Notes under the pieces: generated by a model
Databases searched by the model: none
Told to the model about the DNA's origin: nothing
What the model saw: the letters and a program-made list of their open reading frames with translations, nothing else
Origin: a virus
Reading direction: 5' to 3' (one strand)
DNA length: 43,019 nucleotides
IMG/VR virus record: IMGVR_UViG_3300042914_002314
Span: 1-43,019 of that record
Translations under genes and position numbers: made by a program
In this document: positions 1-5,757 of the stretch, piece after piece
Numbering within the stretch: position 1 is the stretch's first letter
Layout of the letters: every line of letters starts with the position of its first letter

Positions 1-1194
1 GTCAACTATTCCGTTCCCGTCAATATCCCATGGTCCTGGTGTCCCACTACCCCAATTTGCTAAAAGCACACCCAAATCATTGCTGTCAACTATTCCGTCA
101 CCATTAATATCTCCTGTAATAGAAGATCCCCCTTGTTGAACAAAATTGTTATTTGAGGGAGTACCCCGTCCCTGTGAAATATCCATATTTGTATATTGTT
201 CCGGACTCAAAGAAACTCTAGTGCTCAAACCTCTTTGTGTTTTTGGTCGCATAGTTGGAGGCATTCTGTTAGGCCCCTCAACATCTCCTTGGGAAACACC
301 TCTATTTTTATTAGAGGCCATTACCTTTGCTTTAGCATTGACAATGTTTCCGGGTGTTGGAGATTGTATTGCTGGAGAAAATTTAGCGGTTGAAGGACTT
401 ATTTCTGGTGAATACGGAGTTTTTGGATTCAATCTTGGCGGGGTTTGCTGTGGTGAAGGTATACCTTGCAATATCATTGCTAGGTCATCACCATCAATAA
501 CTCCATTTCCATCTGCATCATAAAGTGACGTTCCATTTATTGAAGTGTTGTTCCAACCAGGAGCATTTCTTGGAACACCACTTATTTGAGATGTGGTTTG
601 AGATGGACTTGCTAAATTTACTTGTGATACATTAGGAGAAAATTTATTTTTGAATTGCTTTGTTCCTGTTGAAGACGGGATGTTGGGTGGTCCTAATTGG
701 GGTGTTTGATTTTTTTTTTCACCAACTGGTACACCTGCCCCAGCATCAAACATTCTTCCTACTTTACCACTTGCGAGACCTGGTTGATCCAATGCTTTAG
801 CGGCTCTACCTGCTTTTTGACCACCACCAAAAGTTTCAGTCTCTGGTGTTCCAGGTAATGCAGTGCTAGCCATGGTAGTTGGTGATGACTGTCCTCTATT
901 AAGCATATTTGCCAAGAACAATCCAAGATCATCTCCATCAACTACACCGTCTCGGTTCAAATCAAATTGAGGGTTTGAAGAACCCCATGCTTGAAGCAAA
1001 GCATTTAAATCATTAGAGTTGTTATTTTGATTTGTTGTGGTCCCTGTTCCAACCCCAGCACCTGGTCCAGCACCCTGCTCTATAGTTCCGGATGCCAAAT
1101 CTTCAGATAAAAAATTTACATATTTTTCTAAGTGATTTAATTTTTCTTGTAATTGTTCTGATAAGTTCTTGTAGTAATTTGTTAGGTAGTTCAT
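1..1194 (-). CDS. Probable virion protein with dockerin-type calcium-binding repeats (partial, C-terminus beyond left edge)
   Basis: The frame is open from an ATG at 1194 to base 1 with no stop, giving 398 residues of a longer protein. Residues 1-35 look like a short coiled coil. Dockerin-type loops follow the pattern D-x-(N/D)-x-(D/N)-G-x-(V/I)-(D)-x-x-D. They lie at residues 78-89 (DLNRDGVVDGDD), 226-237 (DADGNGVIDGDD) and 362-373 (DINGDGIVDSND), and a fourth begins at 390 and is cut by the edge. Each is followed or preceded by a helix of the LGLFLAN / LGVLLANWG type, as in dockerin half-repeats. Linkers are rich in Pro, Ser, Thr and Asn. In known families such loops bind calcium and dock to cohesin domains or stabilise extracellular proteins. 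A virion role is inferred from the neighbouring large low-complexity genes. No cohesin partner was recognised in the window. Confidence 0.8.
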   Translation of the reverse strand, partial: MNYLTNYYKNLSEQLQEKLNHLEKYVNFLSEDLASGTIEQGAGPGAGVGTGTTTNQNNNSNDLNALLQAWGSSNPQFDLNRDGVVDGDDLGLFLANMLNRGQSSPTTMASTALPGTPETETFGGGQKAGRAAKALDQPGLASGKVGRMFDAGAGVPVGEKKNQTPQLGPPNIPSSTGTKQFKNKFSPNVSQVNLASPSQTTSQISGVPRNAPGWNNTSINGTSLYDADGNGVIDGDDLAMILQGIPSPQQTPPRLNPKTPYSPEISPSTAKFSPAIQSPTPGNIVNAKAKVMASNKNRGVSQGDVEGPNRMPPTMRPKTQRGLSTRVSLSPEQYTNMDISQGRGTPSNNNFVQQGGSSITGDINGDGIVDSNDLGVLLANWGSGTPGPWDIDGNGIVD

Positions 1195-1196
1195 TT

Positions 1197-1964
1197 TTAT
1201 CTTCCTAGTTTAATTTTTCCTGATTGATCTGGGTTTTGAGACCACATATTTCCCATTCTTTCCTTTTGTCCTTGTGAAAGTTGTCTCACATAACCTGTAA
1301 CATCTTTTCCTCTTGATTTACTTGGTTTCCCTAAAATGTTGGTGACGGTATCTTCAACTGCTTTTTGTGCTCTTTTTCCAACAACAAATCTTTGATATGT
1401 GTCTGGAACACCTTGGGAATAGGGATCCGAAACATTTCCATTAAATAAATGGTTTTGTGACAATTTTTCTTTAATTCTTTGTGTGCTGTGAGCAGAAACA
1501 GCATTATTTAATCTTTTCCAATCTAACGCAACACTTTGCTCTGGATCATCTTTTTCTGCAACGCCACCATCTACAGGGCTATACATATTCATAAATTCTT
1601 TGGCTCTTGCAAATGTAGCCATATCTACACCTAAGCCCATCATAGTTGCAAGATTATTCGAATAATAAGGTTGATATTTTACAACTCTTGGATCTGCATC
1701 TGGTAAAATTTTTCCCTTTGCTGCTGCAAGAACATTTGGGTTCATTACGATTGCAGAGGGGTTTGCTGCAGCACCTACACCAAAACCAGCAAAACCACCT
1801 ATGTTTGGTTGTAGAACACTGTAATCTGCGCTATAATCTGCTTTTCCAAAACTAGGATCTGGTGCTTTTTCAAGCAATTGCTTTTTGTTTTTAATTTCTT
1901 TTTGTAAATCTAATACTTCTTTTTCTAAATCTTCAGAAAGGAGTTGAAAGTTTGATTTGTTCAT
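1197..1964 (-). CDS. Unrecognised protein, probably virion-associated
   Basis: This encodes 255 residues of no family I recognise. The first 35 residues (LSEDLEKEVLDLQKEIKNKK) form a heptad-like coiled coil, similar in style to the N-terminus of the next gene downstream. A Gly/Ala/Asn-rich segment (FAGFGVGAAANPSAIV) follows, and then a mixed alpha-helical, Lys-rich C-terminus. The start overlaps the stop of the upstream small gene as ATGA, so translation is probably coupled; no clear Shine-Dalgarno is seen. The stop lies two bases before the start of the dockerin-repeat gene, so these genes form one minus-strand operon driven from the late box at 2171-2178. Confidence 0.75.
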   Translation of the reverse strand: MNKSNFQLLSEDLEKEVLDLQKEIKNKKQLLEKAPDPSFGKADYSADYSVLQPNIGGFAGFGVGAAANPSAIVMNPNVLAAAKGKILPDADPRVVKYQPYYSNNLATMMGLGVDMATFARAKEFMNMYSPVDGGVAEKDDPEQSVALDWKRLNNAVSAHSTQRIKEKLSQNHLFNGNVSDPYSQGVPDTYQRFVVGKRAQKAVEDTVTNILGKPSKSRGKDVTGYVRQLSQGQKERMGNMWSQNPDQSGKIKLGR

Positions 1965-2158
1965 GTTTGATCCAGAGTTTGCCCAAAAGTTTTTGTTATT
2001 ACTTCTTCAATATTTGGAACATTTTGTCTTCGAAGTTGATCTATGATTTGTTTTCTAATTTCCATTTGAAGTCTAGAAATACCTGTGAAAGAAGCATCAG
2101 TTTTATCCTTAACTTCATCCTCAATATTATATAGATTTCCTTCTTTTAGATGTCTCAT
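1961..2158 (-). CDS. Small unrecognised protein, first gene of a late operon
   Basis: This is 65 residues starting MRHLKEGNLYNIEDEV, charged and helical, with no family recognised. The frame also has an in-frame ATG at 2167. The T4-late box TATAAATA at 2171-2178 ends only three bases before that codon and would initiate RNA near 2165, so the ATG at 2158 is preferred. The stop overlaps the start of the next gene (ATGA). It is the promoter-proximal gene of the minus-strand group that continues to the left edge. Confidence 0.6.
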   Translation of the reverse strand: MRHLKEGNLYNIEDEVKDKTDASFTGISRLQMEIRKQIIDQLRRQNVPNIEEVITKTFGQTLDQT

Positions 2159-2170
2159 CGTATACATTAG

Positions 2171-2178
2171 TATTTATA
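2171..2178 (-). promoter_or_regulatory. T4-type late promoter box TATAAATA (minus)
   Basis: A perfect TATAAATA reads leftward toward the 2158 start. It overlaps by four bases an identical box on the other strand, so the 12-bp string TATTTATAAATA serves both directions. T4 late boxes are read by RNA polymerase with the gp55 sigma factor and initiate about six bases downstream. Confidence 0.7.
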
Positions 2179-2182
2179 AATA
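2175..2182 (+). promoter_or_regulatory. T4-type late promoter box TATAAATA (plus)
   Basis: A perfect TATAAATA reads rightward, eight bases before the ATG at 2191. It overlaps the minus-strand box at 2171-2178, so two polymerases could not occupy both at once. Confidence 0.65.
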
Positions 2183-2190
2183 ATTATAAC

Positions 2191-2424
2191 ATGTACGACA
2201 AATATCAAACCGGAAATACATTTATAGCCTCAACAACAAATAGAATTCCAAAGCATAAGGGATTTCTAATAAATGGTGGTGCAACTAGTTCATTTTACTT
2301 TGTAAATGATCAAGGAAATACATTTTCATTTAACCTAAATTTTCCAAGTGGAATGAATATTTTACCAGTTCAAGCTTTTATGGTTACTAGTTTAGGTGGA
2401 AATACCGCTCTTTATTTAAATTAA
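2191..2424 (+). CDS. Small beta-rich unrecognised protein
   Basis: This is 77 residues, MYDKYQTGNTFIAST through to ALYLN. It is rich in Phe, Asn, Gly and Ser with alternating hydrophobic residues, suggesting a small all-beta domain of the kind found in phage structural proteins. I do not recognise the family. It stands alone on the plus strand among minus-strand genes and has its own late box ending eight bases before its ATG, giving a very short leader without a Shine-Dalgarno. Its stop codon shares the palindrome TTAA (2421-2424) with the stop of the converging gene, leaving no space for a terminator. Confidence 0.65.
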   Translation: MYDKYQTGNTFIASTTNRIPKHKGFLINGGATSSFYFVNDQGNTFSFNLNFPSGMNILPVQAFMVTSLGGNTALYLN

Positions 2425-3533
2425 ACTTTTCTTTTTGAGACAACTCTATCCAAGTAATTTCTTGCTTGAGATGGTAGGCTTTTCTTAGATTTAAGATTTC
2501 TATTTATTTCTCTCTCTATGTCTTGTCTCTCTATTTGTCTTAGAGCATCAAAAATAGTTTCCGATTCTGATCTTGGTTCATATGAGGGAACAATATTTAC
2601 AAACTGACCTACCTTATCGGTAATCTTATCTGCAGCATTTTTATTGCTAGTTTGTACTCCATTTACCAAACTTTGATCGAATGGATTATCTTGTCTTTCT
2701 GAATAAGGCATTGAACCTGAGTCAGTTTTAGGTTGTAAATTTAATTTTGATTTTTGTTCTGGTGTTAAAGTTTCTGGTGCAAATGTTTGAACAAATTTTA
2801 ATAAATTATCCTGATTTTCTAAAGGATTTGGTTGTCTTTCAGAATAAGGCATCACACCAGGCTTTTTTATTTGTTGTCTGCTTATTCCCAATAAATTCAT
2901 TTGCCTATCAAGGGCTAGATTTTTATCTACCTCTTGTTGAATAAGACGCCTTGGTTGGTCACTATAGGAACCATCATATTTTTCAGCATCTTTGAAGTCT
3001 TGTATACTTTTAAAACCCAAATCTCTTGCTCTTTTTTGTTCCTTTGCCGTATAACCCAAGGCAGATTCTGGAACTTTGACTCCATCGACATCTTGAAATG
3101 TTGGAATAAATTCCGGTCTTTGTCTTGAAGCAATTGGGGCACCAGAATCTGCACCAGCAACATCTGTTCTTCTTCTCATTCCCGGCGCATTCTTTACCAA
3201 TGAAAAGAAATCTTGGCGATCTGTTTCATTCATTGGGTTATAATTTCTACCAAATGCTTGCTTAAAATCATTTTGAGTTACCCAATATACGGGACTTATT
3301 CTTTTATTAGGAGCATTATTATCTACAGTATCATCTACAGTATAGCCAGCTTTTCTGCGTGCTTCTCTAGCATTTTCAGCTGTTGCTTGTATTTGTGATT
3401 CGGGCACCTTAGACGTGATTTGATATAATAATTCTTCAGCAGCCTTATATGCTGCTTCTTTATTAGGATCACTGGTAAAATATGATGCCCCTCTTGGCAA
3501 TGGTTCTAATGATTTTTTTGATTCATTTATCAT
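2421..3533 (-). CDS. Unrecognised protein, probably virion-associated
   Basis: This encodes 370 residues that are highly charged and Pro/Gln/Asn-rich, with no recognised domain. An internal repeat centred on MPYSERQ-x-NP occurs twice (GVMPYSERQPNP and GSMPYSERQDNP), about 60 residues apart. The C-terminus is basic (NYLDRVVSKRKV). It lies two bases after the stop of the upstream gene and is cotranscribed with it; a GGCGGA purine stretch before the ATG may act as Shine-Dalgarno. A structural role is inferred from operon membership and composition only. Confidence 0.75.
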   Translation of the reverse strand: MINESKKSLEPLPRGASYFTSDPNKEAAYKAAEELLYQITSKVPESQIQATAENAREARRKAGYTVDDTVDNNAPNKRISPVYWVTQNDFKQAFGRNYNPMNETDRQDFFSLVKNAPGMRRRTDVAGADSGAPIASRQRPEFIPTFQDVDGVKVPESALGYTAKEQKRARDLGFKSIQDFKDAEKYDGSYSDQPRRLIQQEVDKNLALDRQMNLLGISRQQIKKPGVMPYSERQPNPLENQDNLLKFVQTFAPETLTPEQKSKLNLQPKTDSGSMPYSERQDNPFDQSLVNGVQTSNKNAADKITDKVGQFVNIVPSYEPRSESETIFDALRQIERQDIEREINRNLKSKKSLPSQARNYLDRVVSKRKV

Positions 3534-3535
3534 TT

Positions 3536-4357
3536 TTATCCGCCTAAAATTCTTCCCATTCTACGCAAATCATCTTCTGTTGGACGTGGACCTTGGGCAG
3601 GATTACGAGACATAATTTCTCTTGCAGCAGCCTCAAGTCCTAAATTTGATTTAAAATCTCTTACTGCTTGTTTTCCTGCTTCTCTTCCGGCTTGATTTGC
3701 GGATGCTGGAAGTTTTCCTTCTTTTTGTGCTTGGCCTTTGGCACGCAATGCAGCATCAACAGCCATTTGATTTTGAAGATCTTGTAATCTTCTGGTTTTT
3801 CTTTGAGGAATTATACCTCTGTTAATAGCATCTTCAGTTCCTGTTCTTGTTATTTCATTTGGAGACATATTAGGTGGAAATCTAGCAGGCGGAACTGGTG
3901 CAGATGGTGAAGGGGTCATACCAACATTGGGGAATGTTGGTGGACCACTCATTCCTAAATTTTCATAGTCTGTTGTAGTATCTCCATCCCCGGCTTCCCA
4001 ATCTTGAGCATCAGTTGCAACTTCATTTGCGGTGCCTTGACCATCACCATCAACATCTGAATTATTAGGATTTAAATCTCCCTTTCCTTTAAATCCTGGA
4101 AGATCCAATCCAACTCCTTGAAATCCACGAAGTGCTTCAGCTCCTCTACGATTTTTTGGAAATTCAGCACCTATAGCTTTAAAGAAGTCTAAAACACCTT
4201 TCATACCTTCTTCGGTTGCTTCATTTAAAGTTTGTTGTTGTTCAATTAAAAATTCATGATGCTTGGCATATTGCTCTGCTTCATTCAATAGTTTGGCCTT
4301 CATGGCTGCTGCATTGAGTTCGTGAATCCATGAGTATTTCTTAATTTTCTTGTCCAT
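3536..4357 (-). CDS. Probable virion protein with one EF-hand-like calcium loop
   Basis: This encodes 273 residues from MDKKIKKYSWIHELN. The upstream in-frame ATG at 4378 lies before the late box at 4363-4370 and would not be in a transcript from it, so 4357 is chosen. The N-terminal third is helical and charged. The middle carries DVDGDGQGTANE, which fits the EF-loop pattern D-x-D-x-D-G-x-x-x-x-x-E, although position 8 is Gly rather than the usual Ile/Leu/Val. A Pro-rich linker (PSPSAPVPPARFPP) and a basic helical C-terminus follow. The family is not recognised. It heads the minus-strand operon that continues to 2421. Confidence 0.7.
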   Translation of the reverse strand: MDKKIKKYSWIHELNAAAMKAKLLNEAEQYAKHHEFLIEQQQTLNEATEEGMKGVLDFFKAIGAEFPKNRRGAEALRGFQGVGLDLPGFKGKGDLNPNNSDVDGDGQGTANEVATDAQDWEAGDGDTTTDYENLGMSGPPTFPNVGMTPSPSAPVPPARFPPNMSPNEITRTGTEDAINRGIIPQRKTRRLQDLQNQMAVDAALRAKGQAQKEGKLPASANQAGREAGKQAVRDFKSNLGLEAAAREIMSRNPAQGPRPTEDDLRRMGRILGG

Positions 4358-4362
4358 GAAAA

Positions 4363-4370
4363 TATTTATA
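4363..4370 (-). promoter_or_regulatory. T4-type late promoter box TATAAATA
   Basis: A perfect late box with its last base six bases before the ATG at 4357 (TATAAATA-TTTTC-ATG). Initiation six bases downstream would put the RNA 5' end at or next to the start codon. It is back to back with a sigma70-like promoter for the plus strand. Confidence 0.7.
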
Positions 4371-4371
4371 C

Positions 4372-4399
4372 TTGACATTTGTTTAGTCTGAGTTATTGT
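4372..4399 (+). promoter_or_regulatory. Sigma70-like promoter for the small-gene cluster
   Basis: TTGACA at 4372-4377 is followed after 16 bases by TATTGT at 4394-4399 (four of six matches to TATAAT). Expected initiation is about 4405, at the ATG at 4406, so the first gene would have almost no leader. The -10 match is moderate. Confidence 0.5.
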
Positions 4400-4405
4400 A
4401 TTGGT

Positions 4406-4546
4406 ATGAGTAACGCAGGTAAAGGTGATTCGTACAGACCCGTAAATTATAAAATTTACTGTGAAAATTGGGAGAAAATTTTTGGATGCGAGAAGAAAAA
4501 GAAATCAAGAAACTCAAAGAACAAATCCAAGAACTCCAAAAAGTAA
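4406..4546 (+). CDS. Small conserved phage protein of the MSNAGKGD type
   Basis: This is 46 residues beginning MSNAGKGDSYRPVNYKIYCE and ending in a Lys/Ser/Asn-rich basic tail. The N-terminal signature SNAGKGD-x-x-RPV-x-Y-x-x-Y occurs in small proteins of unknown function in many phages; I recognise the pattern from general knowledge, not from a search. The first codon lies directly at the predicted start of transcription from the sigma70-like promoter. The last 61 bases also encode the start of the next gene in another frame. Confidence 0.75.
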   Translation: MSNAGKGDSYRPVNYKIYCENWEKIFGCEKKKKSRNSKNKSKNSKK

Positions 4547-4632
4547 ACCGAGAGATTACTGTGGCTGCAGGAAAACTGGCTGCTGAAAACATGGATTTAA
4601 AGAAAAAACTTGACAAGAAACAAAGAAAGTGA
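4486..4632 (+). CDS. Small coiled-coil protein overlapping its upstream neighbour
   Basis: This is 48 residues, MREEKEIKKLKEQIQELQKV onwards, with clear heptads over almost the whole length and ending KKLDKKQRK. It starts inside the upstream gene in a different frame (61-base overlap) without an obvious Shine-Dalgarno, so it may rely on translational coupling. Its stop codon overlaps the spacer of the next promoter. Function is unknown; a small dimerising protein is likely. The alternative that it is a chance frame is less likely, given the clean coiled coil and its position in a tightly packed cluster. Confidence 0.55.
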   Translation: MREEKEIKKLKEQIQELQKVNREITVAAGKLAAENMDLKKKLDKKQRK

Positions 4633-4638
4633 TATAAT
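4610..4638 (+). promoter_or_regulatory. Consensus sigma70 promoter
   Basis: TTGACA at 4610-4615, a 17-base spacer, and TATAAT at 4633-4638: both hexamers are perfect and spacing is optimal. The expected start is about 4645, exactly the ATG of the next gene. The -35 and spacer lie inside the end of the coiled-coil gene. It predicts strong expression by unmodified host polymerase early in infection. Confidence 0.8.
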
Positions 4639-4644
4639 ATAACT

Positions 4645-4818
4645 ATGCCTAATTCAAAACAACGCGTTACTAATCGTAAGCATAAAAGAAAGCATGAGCG
4701 TCAAAAGCGTCAGCGGGCTGCTAGCCTAATGAACGCCAAGGTTGGTACACTCCGAGAGCTTGACCGGATTGGCCAACTTCCTAAGTCTGTCAAGCAAAAG
4801 AGATTGCCCAATGGCTAA
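4645..4818 (+). CDS. Small, very basic protein, probably early and leaderless
   Basis: This is 57 residues from MPNSKQRVTNRKHKRKHERQ, with Lys, Arg and His making up over a third of the chain and no recognised domain. The composition suggests nucleic-acid or ribosome binding, but that is inference only. The ATG coincides with the expected start site of the consensus promoter just upstream and there is no Shine-Dalgarno, so the mRNA is predicted to be leaderless. The last eight bases overlap the start of the following gene. Confidence 0.65.
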   Translation: MPNSKQRVTNRKHKRKHERQKRQRAASLMNAKVGTLRELDRIGQLPKSVKQKRLPNG

Positions 4819-5107
4819 TGCTACTCAAATGAACATCACAGATGTTCGTAAAAAGTTTGATAATATCGATTGTTTCTTTACTTATTATGATGGTGAAAAG
4901 TCCACCTTTGATTTTTATGGAACTAATGCCACCGGCGTAGAAGTTCGTATTTCCTTGGGTGGATGTCCTGCATGGATCAAGAATCTGTCTTTTGGTCCGA
5001 ATGATGCCATAAATATAAATGATGCACTTGATCGTCATGTGCGTTATATGTCAGTTACAGACCCAACTGGCAAAGTTTTGTATGAACAGTTTTTTGATAT
5101 CAAATAA
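4811..5107 (+). CDS. Small unrecognised early protein
   Basis: This is 98 residues from MANATQMNITDVRKKFDNID. The frame is open upstream to 4742, but that region is the coding sequence of the basic protein in another frame, so the ATG at 4811, overlapping that gene's end, is preferred. Predicted structure is mixed alpha/beta (CFFTYYDGEKSTFDFYGT, GVEVRISLGG), a compact single domain of unknown function. It is followed after eight bases by the next gene of the same plus-strand cluster. Confidence 0.65.
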   Translation: MANATQMNITDVRKKFDNIDCFFTYYDGEKSTFDFYGTNATGVEVRISLGGCPAWIKNLSFGPNDAININDALDRHVRYMSVTDPTGKVLYEQFFDIK

Positions 5108-5115
5108 AGGAATAT

Positions 5116-5520
5116 ATGGATAATTTTGAAAATAACGAGTTTGAGGAATATAACAACCCAGACCACATCTATCGTCCAAAGAATGGATTTTTCTATTTCA
5201 ATGGCAGCAAAGAAGAATTGAGAAAGATGTGGGAGAAGATGATTCAGAACCAAACTCCAATGGATTACCTTCAAGAGTACATGAATTTTCATGATATTGA
5301 TAATCTAAAGAAGCCAGAGGTTACTAGTAAATTTGGTGATAAACACCAAAAGAAAAGCCAAAAGCCTAAGCCATCTAAGGTTGTACAGTTCACACATGAT
5401 GAATATCTCAAACTAATTGAGATTCGTGGCTACCTTGCCATTACTGAGCAATATGCTCACGTTAAGGCATTGGATAAAGTTATTAATCATATTAAGGTAG
5501 ATGGAAAGGATATTATATGA
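5116..5520 (+). CDS. Unrecognised early protein
   Basis: This is 134 residues from MDNFENNEFEEYNNPDHIYR. It has an acidic N-terminus, a Lys-rich linker around residues 75-90 (HQKKSQKPKPSK), and a C-terminal helical part (HDEYLKLIEIRGYLAITEQYA). The Shine-Dalgarno AAAGGAAT precedes the ATG at good spacing. The stop overlaps the next start as ATGA. The family is not recognised; its place in the sigma70-driven cluster suggests early expression and perhaps a host-takeover role, which is inference. Confidence 0.7.
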   Translation: MDNFENNEFEEYNNPDHIYRPKNGFFYFNGSKEELRKMWEKMIQNQTPMDYLQEYMNFHDIDNLKKPEVTSKFGDKHQKKSQKPKPSKVVQFTHDEYLKLIEIRGYLAITEQYAHVKALDKVINHIKVDGKDII

Positions 5521-5732
5521 GTGGTTATAAACCCGGTGAAGGTTATGACAAAGGTTTTACTTGTCGTATGGGTGGTGGTGAACTCCCCAATCAAGCAATT
5601 TATTCAGTTGATCCATTTTGGAAAGAATATAAAACTGGATGGGAAGACACAAAGATTATAAATGAAGCAAGAGAAAGAAATTCTTGCACAAAACCTAAGT
5701 GCTGTAAAAAGAAAGATTTTATCCAAGACTGA
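5517..5732 (+). CDS. Small Cys-containing unrecognised protein
   Basis: This is 71 residues from MSGYKPGEGYDKGFTCRMGG. The C-terminus has a Cys cluster (CTKPKCCKKK, giving C-x4-C-C) which, with C16, could bind a metal, but no standard zinc-finger spacing is seen. It overlaps the upstream stop by four bases and is the last gene of the plus-strand cluster; the terminator hairpin starts two bases after its stop. Confidence 0.65.
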   Translation: MSGYKPGEGYDKGFTCRMGGGELPNQAIYSVDPFWKEYKTGWEDTKIINEARERNSCTKPKCCKKKDFIQD

Positions 5733-5733
5733 T

Positions 5734-5757
5734 AAATCCCCGAAAGGGGATTTTTTT
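5734..5757 (+). terminator. Intrinsic terminator with a GAAA tetraloop
   Basis: AAATCCCC-GAAA-GGGGATTT: an eight-base-pair stem closed by a C(GAAA)G tetraloop and followed by a T run to 5757. It ends the small-gene cluster. The converging minus-strand gene has its stop codon inside the T run (5756-5758). On that strand the hairpin is followed by only a short T stretch, so it should work mainly in the plus direction. Confidence 0.85.
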
